Source: Nocardia concava NBRC 100430
GTDB taxonomy: Bacteria > Actinomycetota > Actinomycetes > Mycobacteriales > Mycobacteriaceae
Direction: 5' to 3'
NCBI RefSeq assembly: GCF_000308815.1
Contig: NZ_BAFX01000150.1
Location: forward strand, 62,001 to 126,000
DNA length: 64,000 bases
This document shows, piece by piece, positions 47,559 through 56,894 of the stretch (the first letter of the stretch is position 1; each line of letters starts with the position of its first letter). Below the pieces are notes generated by a model, which ran no database searches, was not told where the DNA came from, and saw only the letters and a program-made list of their open reading frames with translations. Position numbers and translations under genes: made by a program.

Positions 47559-48278
47559 CTAGCGGGTGGCGATGCGGGTCGGCATGGTGAGCTCCGCCGC
47601 CGCGAGGAGCTGATCGAGCGCGCGCTCGACGTCTTCCTTCCAGAGGTGCTCGTGATCCAATTCCAGTCGCAGCCGCGGGAATCGGTGATGCGAGGCCACC
47701 ACCTTGAAACCGACGTCCTCGAGGAAGTCGGCCTCGATCATGCACTGCTCGGGCGAGCACCCGGACGGCGCCGGGCTGGGGGAGCGGCGGGGCGAGCCGA
47801 TCCGCTCGCGCAGCGTCATGGATCCGATGGCCGGCATCGAATTCGTCGGCGGATCCTTGCGAATGCCGAACGCCTCGATGGCCCGGACACCGCGGCGCAC
47901 CAGATCGGCCACCACGGCCTGGATCAGCTGATGGGCTATGTCGGTGTCCTGGAACGGCATTTCGGCGCTCAGCGTGGTCAGCAGCACCGCGTCCGGGCTC
48001 ACGGGGGAGGTGGGGAACAGACCGGCCCGCGGCACCGCGCTGGGCGGCGCGTACAGCGCGCAGCCGGCCGACTTGTCCTCCACCATGGCGACCTGCCCGC
48101 AGGAACCCCACTGCAGCATCACGGTGGAGAGCCAGGCCTCCTTCTCGAAGGTCGGGTCGCTGAAGTCATGGGAATCCGCCGCCACCGCCGGATCGATCTC
48201 CCAGAACACGCACCGTCGCGCATGTACCGGAAGTTTGTCGAGTCCGCCGAGGGTAAGTGCGGTCACGCTGGTCGACAC
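47559..48278 (-). CDS. GNAT family acetyltransferase
   Basis: 239 residues with the GTG at 48278; the frame extends 14 codons further. The central part has VLLTTLSAEMPFQDTDIAHQ and ALIQAVVADLVRRGVRAIEAFG-like segments compatible with the acetyl-CoA-binding region of GNAT enzymes. Position between cwlM and parB is conserved in mycobacteria (Rv3916c). Substrate unknown. Confidence 0.78.
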   Translation of the reverse strand: MSTSVTALTLGGLDKLPVHARRCVFWEIDPAVAADSHDFSDPTFEKEAWLSTVMLQWGSCGQVAMVEDKSAGCALYAPPSAVPRAGLFPTSPVSPDAVLLTTLSAEMPFQDTDIAHQLIQAVVADLVRRGVRAIEAFGIRKDPPTNSMPAIGSMTLRERIGSPRRSPSPAPSGCSPEQCMIEADFLEDVGFKVVASHHRFPRLRLELDHEHLWKEDVERALDQLLAAAELTMPTRIATR

Positions 48279-48439
48279 CGCTCTGCTCAGCCTCCAGCTG
48301 TCCGATTCATCCACACTCACGCCAGTTCAAAAGGTGCTCGCCAAAAAGAATAAGCGATCAACGCTTTACGCCTCTCCAGGGCCGTTGACCCCGAACGTCA
48401 CAGTGACGTTTCCGCCAGGACCCTCGGGATGGACCTTTT

Positions 48440-49456
48440 CTAGGGCTTCGACTGCTCCATGAGACTGACGATTCGCTCCAGATCATCGATGGAGCCGAAC
48501 TCGACAGTGATCTTGCCCTTGCGCTTGCCGAGCTGAACCGTGACGCGGGTATCGAACGACTCCGACAACCGCTCGGCCACATCCTGTAGACCCGGCATCT
48601 GAATCGGCTTGCGCTTGGGCGCCGGGGGAGCGAGCTCCGGATCCGGGTTCCGGTTGGCCAGGGTGACGGCCTCCTCGGTGGCGCGCACCGACATGCCCTC
48701 CGCGACAATCCGCGCCGCGAGCGCCTCCTGCGCGTCGGCGCCCGCCTCCAGCGCCAGCACCGCGCGCGCGTGGCCGGCCGACAGCACGCCCGCCGCCACC
48801 CGGCGCTGCACCGGAATCGGAAGCTTCAGCAGCCGAATCATATTGGTAACGACCGGACGCGAGCGCCCGATCTTCGCGGCCAGTTCCTCGTGGGTGACAC
48901 CGAACTCCTCGAGCAGCTGCTGATACGCGGCCGCCTCTTCGAGCGGGTTGAGCTGCACGCGATGGATGTTCTCCAGCAACGCGTCCCGCAGCATGGAGTC
49001 GTCCGCGGTCTCGCGCACGATGGCCGGAATGGCCTCGAGCCCCGCCTCCTGGCTGGCCCGCCACCGCCGCTCGCCCATGATGAGCTGATAGCGCGGCTCC
49101 GGCAGGGTCGCCATCTGACGCACCACGATGGGCTGCATCAGACCGAATTCCTTGATGGAGTGCACCAGCTCGGCCAGCGCCTCCTCTTCGAAGACGGACC
49201 GCGGCTGCTTCGGGTTCGGCTCGATCTGCAGCGGCGGGATCTCCCGGTACACCGCGCCCGCATCGGGCGCGTCGACCGAATCCACCGGATCCGGAACGCG
49301 ATGCAGATACGCCGAGGCGGGCTGCGGCCCGACCGGATCGATGCCGATGACGACATTGGCGGCGGCACTGCCGAGCCCGCCGGGCGTGGTCGCCGGGCCG
49401 GTCGGAATCAGTGCCGCGAGCCCGCGCCCCAGTCCACCCTTCTTAGCCTGACTCAT
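48440..49456 (-). CDS. parB: Chromosome partitioning protein ParB
   Basis: 338 residues. N-terminal KKGGLGRGLAALIP is the ParA-interacting tail. The CTP-binding N-domain contains LMQPIVVRQ and the conserved GERRWRAS box; the helix-turn-helix (THEELAAKIGRSRPVVTNMIRLLKLP) and a C-terminal dimerisation part follow. It loads on parS and spreads as a CTP-dependent clamp to recruit SMC and ParA. 46 bp downstream of parA. Confidence 0.95.
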   Translation of the reverse strand: MSQAKKGGLGRGLAALIPTGPATTPGGLGSAAANVVIGIDPVGPQPASAYLHRVPDPVDSVDAPDAGAVYREIPPLQIEPNPKQPRSVFEEEALAELVHSIKEFGLMQPIVVRQMATLPEPRYQLIMGERRWRASQEAGLEAIPAIVRETADDSMLRDALLENIHRVQLNPLEEAAAYQQLLEEFGVTHEELAAKIGRSRPVVTNMIRLLKLPIPVQRRVAAGVLSAGHARAVLALEAGADAQEALAARIVAEGMSVRATEEAVTLANRNPDPELAPPAPKRKPIQMPGLQDVAERLSESFDTRVTVQLGKRKGKITVEFGSIDDLERIVSLMEQSKP

Positions 49457-49502
49457 CGGCGTACCGACCCCTTCCGTTGTTCACCGCCACCGAGAAAATC
49501 AC

Positions 49503-50525
49503 TTACACACCGGATTGTGCGTCGGAAACCGGCGCAACCGCGTTCTGGCGCGCCGTCCGCGACGCGATCTCTCGTCCGGCATCGAGGTAGCTCATCGCAC
49601 CCCGCGAGCCCGGATCGTAATCGAGCACCGTCATGCCGTAGCCGGGAGCCTCCGAGACCTTGACGCTGCGGGGGATGACCGAGCGCAGCACCGCGTCACC
49701 GAAGTGCGAGCGCACCTCCTCGGCCACCTGGTCGGCCAGCTTGGTGCGGCCGTCGTACATGGTGAGAACGACGGTGGAGACGTGCAATTCGGGATTCAGG
49801 TGCGCCTGCACCAGACCGATATTGCGGAGCAGCTGACCCACGCCCTCGAGTGCGTAGTACTCGCACTGGATGGGGATCAGCACCTCCTTGGCGGCGACGA
49901 GCGCGTTGACGGTGAGCAGACCCAGCGACGGCGGGCAGTCGATCATCACGTAGTCGATGTCGTACCCGGCGAGGTTGGCCTCCTGGATGGCGGCCTTGAG
50001 CCGGCCCTCGCGGGCGACCATGGAGACGAGTTCGATCTCGGCGCCGGCGAGGTCGATGGTCGCCGGAATGCACAGCAGCCGTTCATTGTGCGGGCTCTGC
50101 TGAATGGCGTCGCTGACCGAACACTCGCCGATGAGGAGTTCGTAGCTGGAGGGGATGCCCGAGTGATGCTCGATGCCGAGCGCGGTGCTCGCATTGCCCT
50201 GGGGGTCGAGATCGATGACGAGCACCCGCATGCCCTGAATGGCGAGCGCGGCGGCCAGGTTCACGGCGGTGGTGGTCTTGCCCACGCCGCCCTTCTGATT
50301 GGCAATGGTGAGGATGCGCTGTTCCTTGGGACGCGGGATGTGCGCGTTGGTGCCCGACAGCACCTGGCTCGCCCGCTGCGCTTCGGCGGCAATCGGAGTC
50401 TCGGTGGGGGAGATGTTCCCGAACGGAGTGCGGCTGAACTCATCCGTGTCGAAGGGACCGCTATCGAGCATGCCGGGCACCCGGGACGTTGTTTCCCGTG
50501 AAACATTCGCCGGACGATTGGACAT
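49503..50525 (-). CDS. parA: Chromosome partitioning ATPase ParA
   Basis: 340 residues. The deviant Walker A KGGVGKTTT lies at about residue 80, with the Walker B-like DLDPQGNAS and later IDCPPSLGLLT. A Pro-rich, non-conserved N-terminal extension of about 70 residues precedes the ATPase domain. The ATG at 50525 has AGGAG about 6 bp upstream. A parS-like site lies within codons 8-13. Forms the gradient that moves ParB-bound origins. Confidence 0.95.
   Translation of the reverse strand: MSNRPANVSRETTSRVPGMLDSGPFDTDEFSRTPFGNISPTETPIAAEAQRASQVLSGTNAHIPRPKEQRILTIANQKGGVGKTTTAVNLAAALAIQGMRVLVIDLDPQGNASTALGIEHHSGIPSSYELLIGECSVSDAIQQSPHNERLLCIPATIDLAGAEIELVSMVAREGRLKAAIQEANLAGYDIDYVMIDCPPSLGLLTVNALVAAKEVLIPIQCEYYALEGVGQLLRNIGLVQAHLNPELHVSTVVLTMYDGRTKLADQVAEEVRSHFGDAVLRSVIPRSVKVSEAPGYGMTVLDYDPGSRGAMSYLDAGREIASRTARQNAVAPVSDAQSGV
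50490..50505. other. parS-like ParB-binding site 2 (inside parA)
   Basis: TGTTTCCCGTGAAACA, one mismatch to the consensus. It lies within the first codons of parA, encoding part of NVSRET. Confidence 0.8.
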
Positions 50526-50745
50526 ACAGGCTCCTAACCCCGAGAACTCAAAGACACGTGGCCGAGCAAGATTTCGCGCACCTGGCAGCAACGGCCGCGA
50601 CGCTGCGTTGTTACCGAGGGCTGGCTCGAATCGGCTGGAAGTCGTTCACGCTCGACGTTCACTAGCTTGCCAGTAGAGGACACAATACGGAAGTTGAACG
50701 GGCACCTTCGCGCCGCGACACACTCAAAAACGGCAAAACTGTTCA

Positions 50746-50761
50746 TGTTTCACGGGAAACA
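50746..50761. other. parS-like ParB-binding site 3 (downstream of rsmG)
   Basis: TGTTTCACGGGAAACA, one mismatch to the consensus. It lies 17 bp beyond the rsmG stop, between rsmG and parA. Confidence 0.8.
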
Positions 50762-50778
50762 TCACGCGGCGAGCTTCG

Positions 50779-51516
50779 TCAGTGACGCTTCGGGCGGCTG
50801 GTCCCGGACCGTCCGCTCTTACGCTCCGCCCGGCGTTCGGCGCGCGCCAGCCGCTCGGCGCTGATGACGAAGGTGGGCGTCTCCAGCACTCCCACACCGC
50901 ATTCCAGAACCTCCGCGTGCCCCGCGCCCGCTTTGGTGAGATCGTCGCGATCACGCTCGAGCTCCTCGGCGGCACTGATTCCCTTGAGCGCCAGCATCCG
51001 TCCGTGCTCGTGCACCAGCGGCATGGACCATCCGGCCAGCTTCGCCAGGGGAGCGACCGCGCGGGAGGTGACGACATCAGCGCCGCCCGCCTCCTTCTTC
51101 ACGCCCGCCTGCTCGGCCCGGCCGCGCACGATCAGGACATTGTCGAGTCCGGCCTCGGCCACGAACTCGGCCAGGAAGACGGTCCGGCGAAGCAGCGGCT
51201 CCACCAAGGTGATTCGGAGATCGGGCCGGGCGATGGCGAGCGGGATGCCGGGCAGGCCCGCGCCGCTGCCGATATCGACCACGCGCACGCCCTGGGGGAT
51301 GAGGTCACCGATCACCGCGCAGTTGAGGATGTGGCGATCCCAGAGCCGGGGAACCTCACGCGGACCGATCAGGCCGCGCTCCACACCCGCGGTGGCGAGC
51401 GCGGTGTAGTAGAGCCGAGCCTTGTCCAAGCGCTCACCGAAGACCACCGCCGCCGCGGCCGGGGGTTCGACCGGACCTGGAGCGGTCGTCTCGGTCTCTG
51501 GTTCCACGTGAAACAT
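50779..51516 (-). CDS. rsmG: 16S rRNA (guanine(527)-N7)-methyltransferase RsmG
   Basis: 245 residues. SAM-binding motif VVDIGSGAGLPGIPLAI (about residues 80-96) and WDRHILNC upstream of it are typical of RsmG/GidB. It methylates G527 of 16S rRNA; loss gives low-level streptomycin resistance in related species. A parS-like sequence overlaps its ATG, encoding MFHVEP. Separated from khpB by a strong terminator, so it belongs to the rsmG-parA-parB unit. Confidence 0.94.
   Translation of the reverse strand: MFHVEPETETTAPGPVEPPAAAAVVFGERLDKARLYYTALATAGVERGLIGPREVPRLWDRHILNCAVIGDLIPQGVRVVDIGSGAGLPGIPLAIARPDLRITLVEPLLRRTVFLAEFVAEAGLDNVLIVRGRAEQAGVKKEAGGADVVTSRAVAPLAKLAGWSMPLVHEHGRMLALKGISAAEELERDRDDLTKAGAGHAEVLECGVGVLETPTFVISAERLARAERRAERKSGRSGTSRPKRH
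51500..51515. other. parS-like ParB-binding site 4 (over the rsmG start)
   Basis: GGTTCCACGTGAAACA, matching TGTTYCACGTGAAACA at all but the first base, with the CACGTG core intact. It overlaps the rsmG start codon. Confidence 0.8.
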
Positions 51517-51573
51517 CCTTCCGAATAACCGAACTCGCGGGACTGGCGAATAAGCCGCGTGACTGCGAATAAG

Positions 51574-51612
51574 CGTAGGGCCCCCGAGTCCGTTCGACTC
51601 GAGGGCCCTACG
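51574..51612 (-). terminator. Terminator after khpB
   Basis: Arms beginning CGTAGGGCCC and ending GGGCCCTACG with an extended stem including CGAGT/ACTCG, about 16 bp in all. It lies just downstream of khpB and upstream of rsmG, closing the rpmH-rnpA-yidD-yidC-khpB transcript. Confidence 0.8.
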
Positions 51613-51625
51613 TCATGTCGCCGTG

Positions 51626-52168
51626 TCAGGCGGGGAGCACCACCACGCGGCGGTTGGGCTCCACGCCCTCGCTCTCGCTCACCACACCATCGAGGGCAGC
51701 CACGGCATCGTGGACGATCTTGCGCTCGAACGGGGTCATGGGGGAGAGGGCCTCGCGCTCACCGGTTTCCAGCACGCGCTTGGCGGCCTCGGTGCCGAGC
51801 TGACTCAGCTCCGAGCGACGGTTGGCGCGCCAGCCCGCGACATCGAGCATCAGCCGGCTGCGCACACCCGTCGCCTGCTGCACGGCCAGCCGGGTGAGCT
51901 CCTGGAGCGCGTCCAGAACTTCGCCGCGACGGCCGACCAGCTTCGCCAGATCCTTACCGCCGTCGATGCTCACGACCGCGCGGTCACCCTCGACGTCGAG
52001 GTCGATATCGCCGTCGAAGTCGAGCACATCGAGCAGCTGCTCGAGGTAGTCGCCCGCGATCTCGCCCTCTTCGATGAGCGCTTCCTCGGCGTCGGTCGCG
52101 TCGGTCGCCTCCGGTGCCGCCGTCGCAGCCGTCACAGTGGGATCCCCTCCGTCGGTTTCAACAGTCAT
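51626..52168 (-). CDS. khpB: KH-R3H RNA-binding protein KhpB (Jag/EloR)
   Basis: 180 residues. An acidic N-terminal part (residues 1-45) is followed by a KH domain with VVSIDGGKDLAKLVGRRGEVL (GxxG loop variant) and a C-terminal R3H domain (ERKIVHDAVAALDG). It has no Jag_N domain. The ATG at 52168 has GAAGGAAG about 5 bp upstream. Family members regulate cell elongation and division through RNA binding. Always next to yidC in actinobacteria. Confidence 0.9.
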   Translation of the reverse strand: MTVETDGGDPTVTAATAAPEATDATDAEEALIEEGEIAGDYLEQLLDVLDFDGDIDLDVEGDRAVVSIDGGKDLAKLVGRRGEVLDALQELTRLAVQQATGVRSRLMLDVAGWRANRRSELSQLGTEAAKRVLETGEREALSPMTPFERKIVHDAVAALDGVVSESEGVEPNRRVVVLPA

Positions 52169-52198
52169 GGTTGCTTCCTTCATCTGGAGTTGTAAGTC

Positions 52199-53302
52199 TC
52201 AGCGACGCCGCTTCTGGTTTGCGCGACCACGATTACCGGACCGCTTCTTGCCCTGTCCGGGCTTGGCGCCGGGGGAGGGCTTGGAACCGTTCTGGGACGC
52301 CTGCGGCGCATCGGTCTTCTCGAGATCGACCGCGTCCTGGACGCCGTCGGTCTTGGCGGTCGGCTGCTTCTTACGAACGTCGACCGGCTTCGCGCCCGGC
52401 TTCGGAGCGTTCTGCGCGCGGCGCTCGAGGGCCGCCTCCTTCTTCGCCTTCTCCTCGGCTTCGATCTTGCCGAAAACCAGGTGCTGCTGACCGTAGGTCC
52501 AGATGTTGTTGGACACCCAGTAGAGCAGGATGGCGACGGGCAGGAACGGACCACCGACGAGCACGCCGAGCGGGAACACGTACAGCGCCAGCTTGTTCAT
52601 CATGGCGGCCTGCGGGTTGGCCGCGGCCTCCGCCGACTGCCGTTCCACCGAGGCTCGCGCGTTCATGTGGGTGGCGACACCGGCGATGATCATGAGCGGA
52701 ATCGACACCGCCGCGATGGCCACCTTGCTCGGCAGACCGACGTCACCGTGGACGAAGGCTTGCATCTGGGACACGGGCTGCGTGATGTACGACGAGAGCG
52801 GAGCGCCGAAAAGCCGGGCGGCCAGGAAGGACTGGACGTCGCCCGCGCTGAAGATGTAGTTCGCGGTGTTGGCGTTCTGCTCGACGGTCATGCCGCCGCT
52901 GTGACCGAAGCCGCCGAACCCGGCGGAGCCGACCCGGTTGAACGAACGCAGCACATGGAACAGGCCGATGAACACCGGCACCTGCAGCAGCACGGGCAGG
53001 CAGCCCATGAGCGGGTTGAAGCCGTGTTCCTTCTGCAGCTTCTGCATCTCGACCGTCATCTGCTGACGGTCGTTCTTGTACTTCTTCTGCAGTTCCTTGA
53101 TCTGCGGCTGCAGTTCCTGCATCTGCCGGGTGGTGCGGACCTGCTTCACGAACGGCTTGTAGAGCACGAGCCGCAATGTGAACACGAGGAACACCACGGC
53201 CAGTGCCCAGGCGAATCCACTGTCTTTGCCCAGCACATACCCGAATGCCTGGTGCCAGAACCACAGAATGGCCGACACCGGGTAATAGATGAAGTCGAGC
53301 AC
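52199..53302 (-). CDS. yidC: Membrane protein insertase YidC
   Basis: 367 residues with the GTG at 53302; a GTG four codons earlier is open but too close to the GGGAG. Five membrane segments, the conserved core TTRQMQELQPQIKELQKKYK, GCLPVLLQVPVFIGLFHVLR and SAEAAANPQ, and a long basic C-terminal tail (RKKQ, GQGKKRSGNRGRANQKRRR). Inserts membrane proteins alone or with Sec. Follows yidD with a 4-bp gap. Confidence 0.94.
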   Translation of the reverse strand: MLDFIYYPVSAILWFWHQAFGYVLGKDSGFAWALAVVFLVFTLRLVLYKPFVKQVRTTRQMQELQPQIKELQKKYKNDRQQMTVEMQKLQKEHGFNPLMGCLPVLLQVPVFIGLFHVLRSFNRVGSAGFGGFGHSGGMTVEQNANTANYIFSAGDVQSFLAARLFGAPLSSYITQPVSQMQAFVHGDVGLPSKVAIAAVSIPLMIIAGVATHMNARASVERQSAEAAANPQAAMMNKLALYVFPLGVLVGGPFLPVAILLYWVSNNIWTYGQQHLVFGKIEAEEKAKKEAALERRAQNAPKPGAKPVDVRKKQPTAKTDGVQDAVDLEKTDAPQASQNGSKPSPGAKPGQGKKRSGNRGRANQKRRR

Positions 53303-53306
53303 GGCT

Positions 53307-53627
53307 CTATGCACTCCCGTCGTTCGTATCGCCGGTCACCGCAGGCGATGACCCTTCACAAGCTGATGCCGCGTGCCGGTGCTTGCGCTCCGGTACGGGG
53401 TCCCACCCACCAGGGTGCCAGGGCGCACATTTCGCCAATCGGACGGCCGTCAGTCCGAGACCGACGAACAGTCCGCGGGTGCGCAACGCCGTCACCGCGT
53501 ACTCGCTACAGGTAGGAGTGAAGCGGCACACCGGCATACGGGTGGGGGAGATATAGGTCCGATACAGCTCGATGAGGAATATCAGAGCTTTGGCCGGTAA
53601 GCGCGCAGCGGCGCGCAGTCCGTTCAC
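53307..53627 (-). CDS. yidD: Membrane protein insertion efficiency factor YidD
   Basis: 106 residues from a GTG at 53627. The diagnostic LYRTYISPTRMPVCRFTPTC SEYAV region, with its three cysteines, and the following HPGG are clear. The start codon choice follows the usual family length; the frame opens well upstream within rnpA. Helps YidC. The C-terminal tail is longer and more polar than in short homologues. Confidence 0.9.
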   Translation of the reverse strand: MNGLRAAARLPAKALIFLIELYRTYISPTRMPVCRFTPTCSEYAVTALRTRGLFVGLGLTAVRLAKCAPWHPGGWDPVPERKHRHAASACEGSSPAVTGDTNDGSA

Positions 53628-53646
53628 GACCGGCTCGCCGGGGCGT

Positions 53647-54033
53647 TCATGCGTCGCTGCCGACGGGAAGGGTGCCCAGCTTGCGCAGCCCGCTCCGCAA
53701 CTGCCGCAGCAGTTCGTCGGAGGGCGCGTCGGCGGCACCCGGCAGGGCGCGAATGACAATGTCTGCGCCCGCGGGCAATTCGGCCGTCAAGGTCGCGCAG
53801 ATATGACGCAGGCGGCGGGCCACCCGGTGGCGTGTAACCGCCGGACCCACCGCCTTGCTGACGATCAAGCCGAAGCGCGGACCGCCCACCCGGATATCCG
53901 GGGTCGATCCGCTGGCTTGTTCGTCGTGTAGCAGTACGTGCACAACGAGGTCCCGTCTCCCGATTCTCCGGCCCTGACGCACCGTCCGGGAAAAGTCGAT
54001 GCGACGGTGCAGCCGGTAGGGCTCAGGCAGCAC
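53647..54033 (-). CDS. rnpA: Ribonuclease P protein component
   Basis: 128 residues, GTG start. Basic protein with the RNP signature near TRHRVARRLRHI and N-terminal LPEPYRLHRRIDFSRTVRQG. It is the protein cofactor of the RNase P ribozyme that matures tRNA 5' ends. Located between rpmH and yidD in the usual order. Confidence 0.94.
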   Translation of the reverse strand: MLPEPYRLHRRIDFSRTVRQGRRIGRRDLVVHVLLHDEQASGSTPDIRVGGPRFGLIVSKAVGPAVTRHRVARRLRHICATLTAELPAGADIVIRALPGAADAPSDELLRQLRSGLRKLGTLPVGSDA

Positions 54034-54120
54034 CTGAGCATCCAGCGGAATGCGGGCGAATGGGGGACCGGAGACCGGACGGCGAGTCGCTCATACGACG
54101 CCGCATCCGGGATTACCGAA

Positions 54121-54264
54121 TCAGGCGGTCAGCTTGGCGCGGCCCTTGCCACGGCGCGCCGACACGATGGCGCGGCCCGCACGGGTGCGCATCCGGAGAC
54201 GGAAGCCGTGGACACGCGCCCGACGACGGTTGTTCGGCTGGAACGTCCGCTTGCCCTTGGCCAC
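54121..54264 (-). CDS. rpmH: 50S ribosomal protein L34
   Basis: 47 residues, matching L34 along its full length (KRTFQPNNRRRARVHGFRLR, then the basic C-terminus). GTG start with GAGGA about 9 bp upstream. The frame stays open further upstream, which is not part of the gene. Divergent from dnaA. Confidence 0.97.
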   Translation of the reverse strand: MAKGKRTFQPNNRRRARVHGFRLRMRTRAGRAIVSARRGKGRAKLTA

Positions 54265-54846
54265 GGTCAACACTCCTCTAGGTGGTGGACGTCCGGTGAC
54301 GCCCGAAGCTGTTCGGTGAAACGGTGCTCTCGACGGACGGGAGTCCATCGGCGCAATACCCTTGTCGGCACGGGCAGCAGACAGCCGCCACCGCACCATA
54401 GGGTGACTGTAGAAGGGTACTTACCCCCTGGACGAGGGTCAAACTCGGGGGTAGGAGCCCGGTTTTCGCTGGATACCGCACCGGCACCGCTGACGCACGG
54501 CGCGATTGGATCGATCGTTCCGCGCGCCGCTTGCTGGGGGTTCGTGTGTCGGGCCGGGGTTCGTGTACGGTCCTTTCCAGGCCTTCGACGGTACCTCCGT
54601 TGCGACCGCGGTTGACTTTGCCAGCTGATAGCTGTGAACCCGCAGGTACGCGCCAGATTCGAGGAATCAGACACGCGGTCGCGTGTATCCCCAGGTTTTC
54701 CACATCTGTGGATAATTGTGTGGAAAGACCCCTGGAGTGGCATATTCGTAGGGCCGACGGTGCCTCGCCTACGCCCGGTTACTGGGGGAGCCGAGCAGTG
54801 CGAACCGTCTGCTCCAATCGACCTATATCCGGGGAGGACTGCGTTC
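54265..54846. other. rpmH-dnaA intergenic region
   Basis: 582 bp between divergent genes with no convincing coding sequence. It should hold the promoters of the rpmH operon and of dnaA. Three DnaA-box-like 9-mers lie at 54696-54727. Confidence 0.8.
54696..54727. promoter_or_regulatory. DnaA boxes upstream of dnaA
   Basis: TTTTCCACA (54696-54704), TGTGGATAA (54707-54715, the reverse complement of the perfect box TTATCCACA) and TGTGGAAAG (54719-54727) are clustered about 120-150 bp before the dnaA start. Such clusters commonly mediate autoregulation of dnaA. Confidence 0.75.
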
Positions 54847-56829
54847 GTGGACGACGAGCAGAATGTGCTGACGGCTGTCTGGCCGGAGGTGATCGCCGAA
54901 TTGGCGAGTGGCTCCGCGGATGGGGAGATCCAGCCGGTCAGCAAGGCTCACAAGGCGTGGCTCAACACTATCGAACCGATCACCTTCGCGCAGGGATTCG
55001 CCCTGCTCTCGGTGCCGGGCACGATGGCGCAGGTCACGGTCGAACGTGATCTGCGGGAGCTCATTCTGCGGTCCCTGGCCCGCCGCGGTCTCCAGGTCGA
55101 GGGCCTGGGCGTGCGCATCCGCGCGCAGCAGAACCCGCCGGCCGGTCGCTCCGGGAACACTCCGCGCCACGCGCGTATGACCTCGCGGCCCGAACGACCC
55201 CGCGAACCCGAGCCCGCGCCGCCCGCGTATCAGCCGGAACCGCCCCTGGTCGAGCGTCCACAGCAGCTGTACCAGGCGCCCCAGGAGTACGCGGCCCCGC
55301 GCTACCTTCCTCCCCAGGACTACCCGGCCGAGTACGACGATCGGGATGCTTATCCACCGGTGGAATTCGGCCAGTCACAGATGGCCGAAGAGTTGCCGAT
55401 GCCGGTCGGCGAGCCGCCCGCACCCCCGCGCCGCCGGGAGAACCACCGCAGCGCGCCCAAACCGCCGGGACAGGAGTCGCTGTTCTCGCCGGAGCCCGAC
55501 GACGAACCGGTCCGGCCCGCGCCGCAGCGCTACGCGGACGAACCCGCCGCCCAGCGGTACGCCGACGAACCCGCACCGCAGCGCTACTCCGATGAGCCGG
55601 CACCGCAGCGTTATGCGGATGAACCAGCGCCGCAGCGGTATTCGGACGAGCCCGCGCCGCGCTATTCCGACGAACCGGCGGCCCGCCGCCCGGTCGACGA
55701 GCCGCACGACGACGAGCCGGTGGTCAATGTCCGCAATTCCTGGCCGACCTATTTCAACCGGACGCCGGAGCGCGAACGAGAGCCCGCACCCGCGAACGGC
55801 TCGGCCAGCCTGAACGCCAAGTACACCTTCGACACCTTCGTCATCGGCGCCTCCAACCGGTTCGCGCACGCGGCCGCGGTGGCCATCGCGGAGGCCCCGG
55901 CGCGCGCCTACAATCCGCTGTTCGTCTGGGGCGCTTCGGGTTTGGGCAAGACGCACCTGCTGCACGCGGCCGGGCACTACGCCCAGCGGCTGTTCCCGGG
56001 CATGCGGGTGAAGTACGTCTCGACCGAGGAATTCACCAACGACTTCATCAACTCGCTGCGTGACGACCGGAAGGTGGCGTTCAAGCGCCGCTACCGCGAG
56101 ACCGACATCCTGCTGGTCGACGACATCCAGTTCATCGAGGGCAAGGAAGGCATCCAGGAGGAGTTCTTCCACACCTTCAACACCCTGCACAACGCCAACA
56201 AGCAGATCGTGGTCTCCTCCGACCGCCCGCCAAAGCAGCTGGCGACGCTGGAGGAGCGGCTGCGCACCCGCTTCGAGTGGGGCCTGATCACCGATGTGCA
56301 GCCGCCGGAGCTCGAGACCCGCATCGCGATCCTGCGCAAGAAGGCGCGCATGGACCGCCTGGACGTGCCGCACGACGTGCTCGAGCTCATCGCCAGCCGG
56401 GTGGAGCGCAATATCCGTGAGCTGGAGGGCGCGCTGATCCGCGTCACGGCCTTCGCGTCCTTGAACGGGCAGCCGCTGGATCTCTCTCTGGCAGAAGTGG
56501 TGCTGCGCGATCTCATGCCCGATACCGCGACGCTGGAGATCACGGCGGCCACGATCATGGCCGTGACCGCGGAGTACTTCAACACCACGCTGGAAGAGCT
56601 GACCGGTCCCGGTAAGGCCCGCCCGCTCGCCCAGGCCCGGCAGATCGCCATGTACCTGTGCCGTGAACTGACCGACCTATCCCTACCCAAGATCGGTCAG
56701 GCCTTCGGCCGCGACCACACGACGGTCATGTACGCCGAGAAGAAGGTGCGCAAGGAGATGACCGAGCGCCGCCGGGTGTACGACCAGGTTCAAGAACTCA
56801 CAGCCCGAATCAAACAGCGTTCGCGCTGA
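54847..56829 (+). CDS. dnaA: Chromosomal replication initiator DnaA
   Basis: 660 residues from the GTG at 54847, with GGGGAGGA about 9 bp upstream; the long open frame before it is non-coding. Domain I covers about residues 1-85. A very long Pro-rich domain II (about 90-320) contains six units of the form QRYADEPAP (residues about 227-279). The AAA+ domain has Walker A ASGLGKTHLLHA at about residue 360 and sensor motifs; domain IV carries the DNA-binding signature GRDHTTVMYAEKKV at about residue 621. M. tuberculosis DnaA is about 150 residues shorter, nearly all in domain II. Confidence 0.97.
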   Translation: MDDEQNVLTAVWPEVIAELASGSADGEIQPVSKAHKAWLNTIEPITFAQGFALLSVPGTMAQVTVERDLRELILRSLARRGLQVEGLGVRIRAQQNPPAGRSGNTPRHARMTSRPERPREPEPAPPAYQPEPPLVERPQQLYQAPQEYAAPRYLPPQDYPAEYDDRDAYPPVEFGQSQMAEELPMPVGEPPAPPRRRENHRSAPKPPGQESLFSPEPDDEPVRPAPQRYADEPAAQRYADEPAPQRYSDEPAPQRYADEPAPQRYSDEPAPRYSDEPAARRPVDEPHDDEPVVNVRNSWPTYFNRTPEREREPAPANGSASLNAKYTFDTFVIGASNRFAHAAAVAIAEAPARAYNPLFVWGASGLGKTHLLHAAGHYAQRLFPGMRVKYVSTEEFTNDFINSLRDDRKVAFKRRYRETDILLVDDIQFIEGKEGIQEEFFHTFNTLHNANKQIVVSSDRPPKQLATLEERLRTRFEWGLITDVQPPELETRIAILRKKARMDRLDVPHDVLELIASRVERNIRELEGALIRVTAFASLNGQPLDLSLAEVVLRDLMPDTATLEITAATIMAVTAEYFNTTLEELTGPGKARPLAQARQIAMYLCRELTDLSLPKIGQAFGRDHTTVMYAEKKVRKEMTERRRVYDQVQELTARIKQRSR

Positions 56830-56844
56830 TCCACAGTCCACAGG

Positions 56845-56878
56845 ACCCCACGTCGTCTGACGTGGGGTTCTTTGTTTT
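56845..56878 (+). terminator. dnaA terminator
   Basis: ACCCCACGTC (56845-56854), loop GTCT, GACGTGGGGT (56859-56868), then TCTTTGTTTT. A perfect 10-bp stem with a T-rich tail 15 bp after the dnaA stop. Confidence 0.9.
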
Positions 56879-56894
56879 CCGGGGTTGTGGATTC

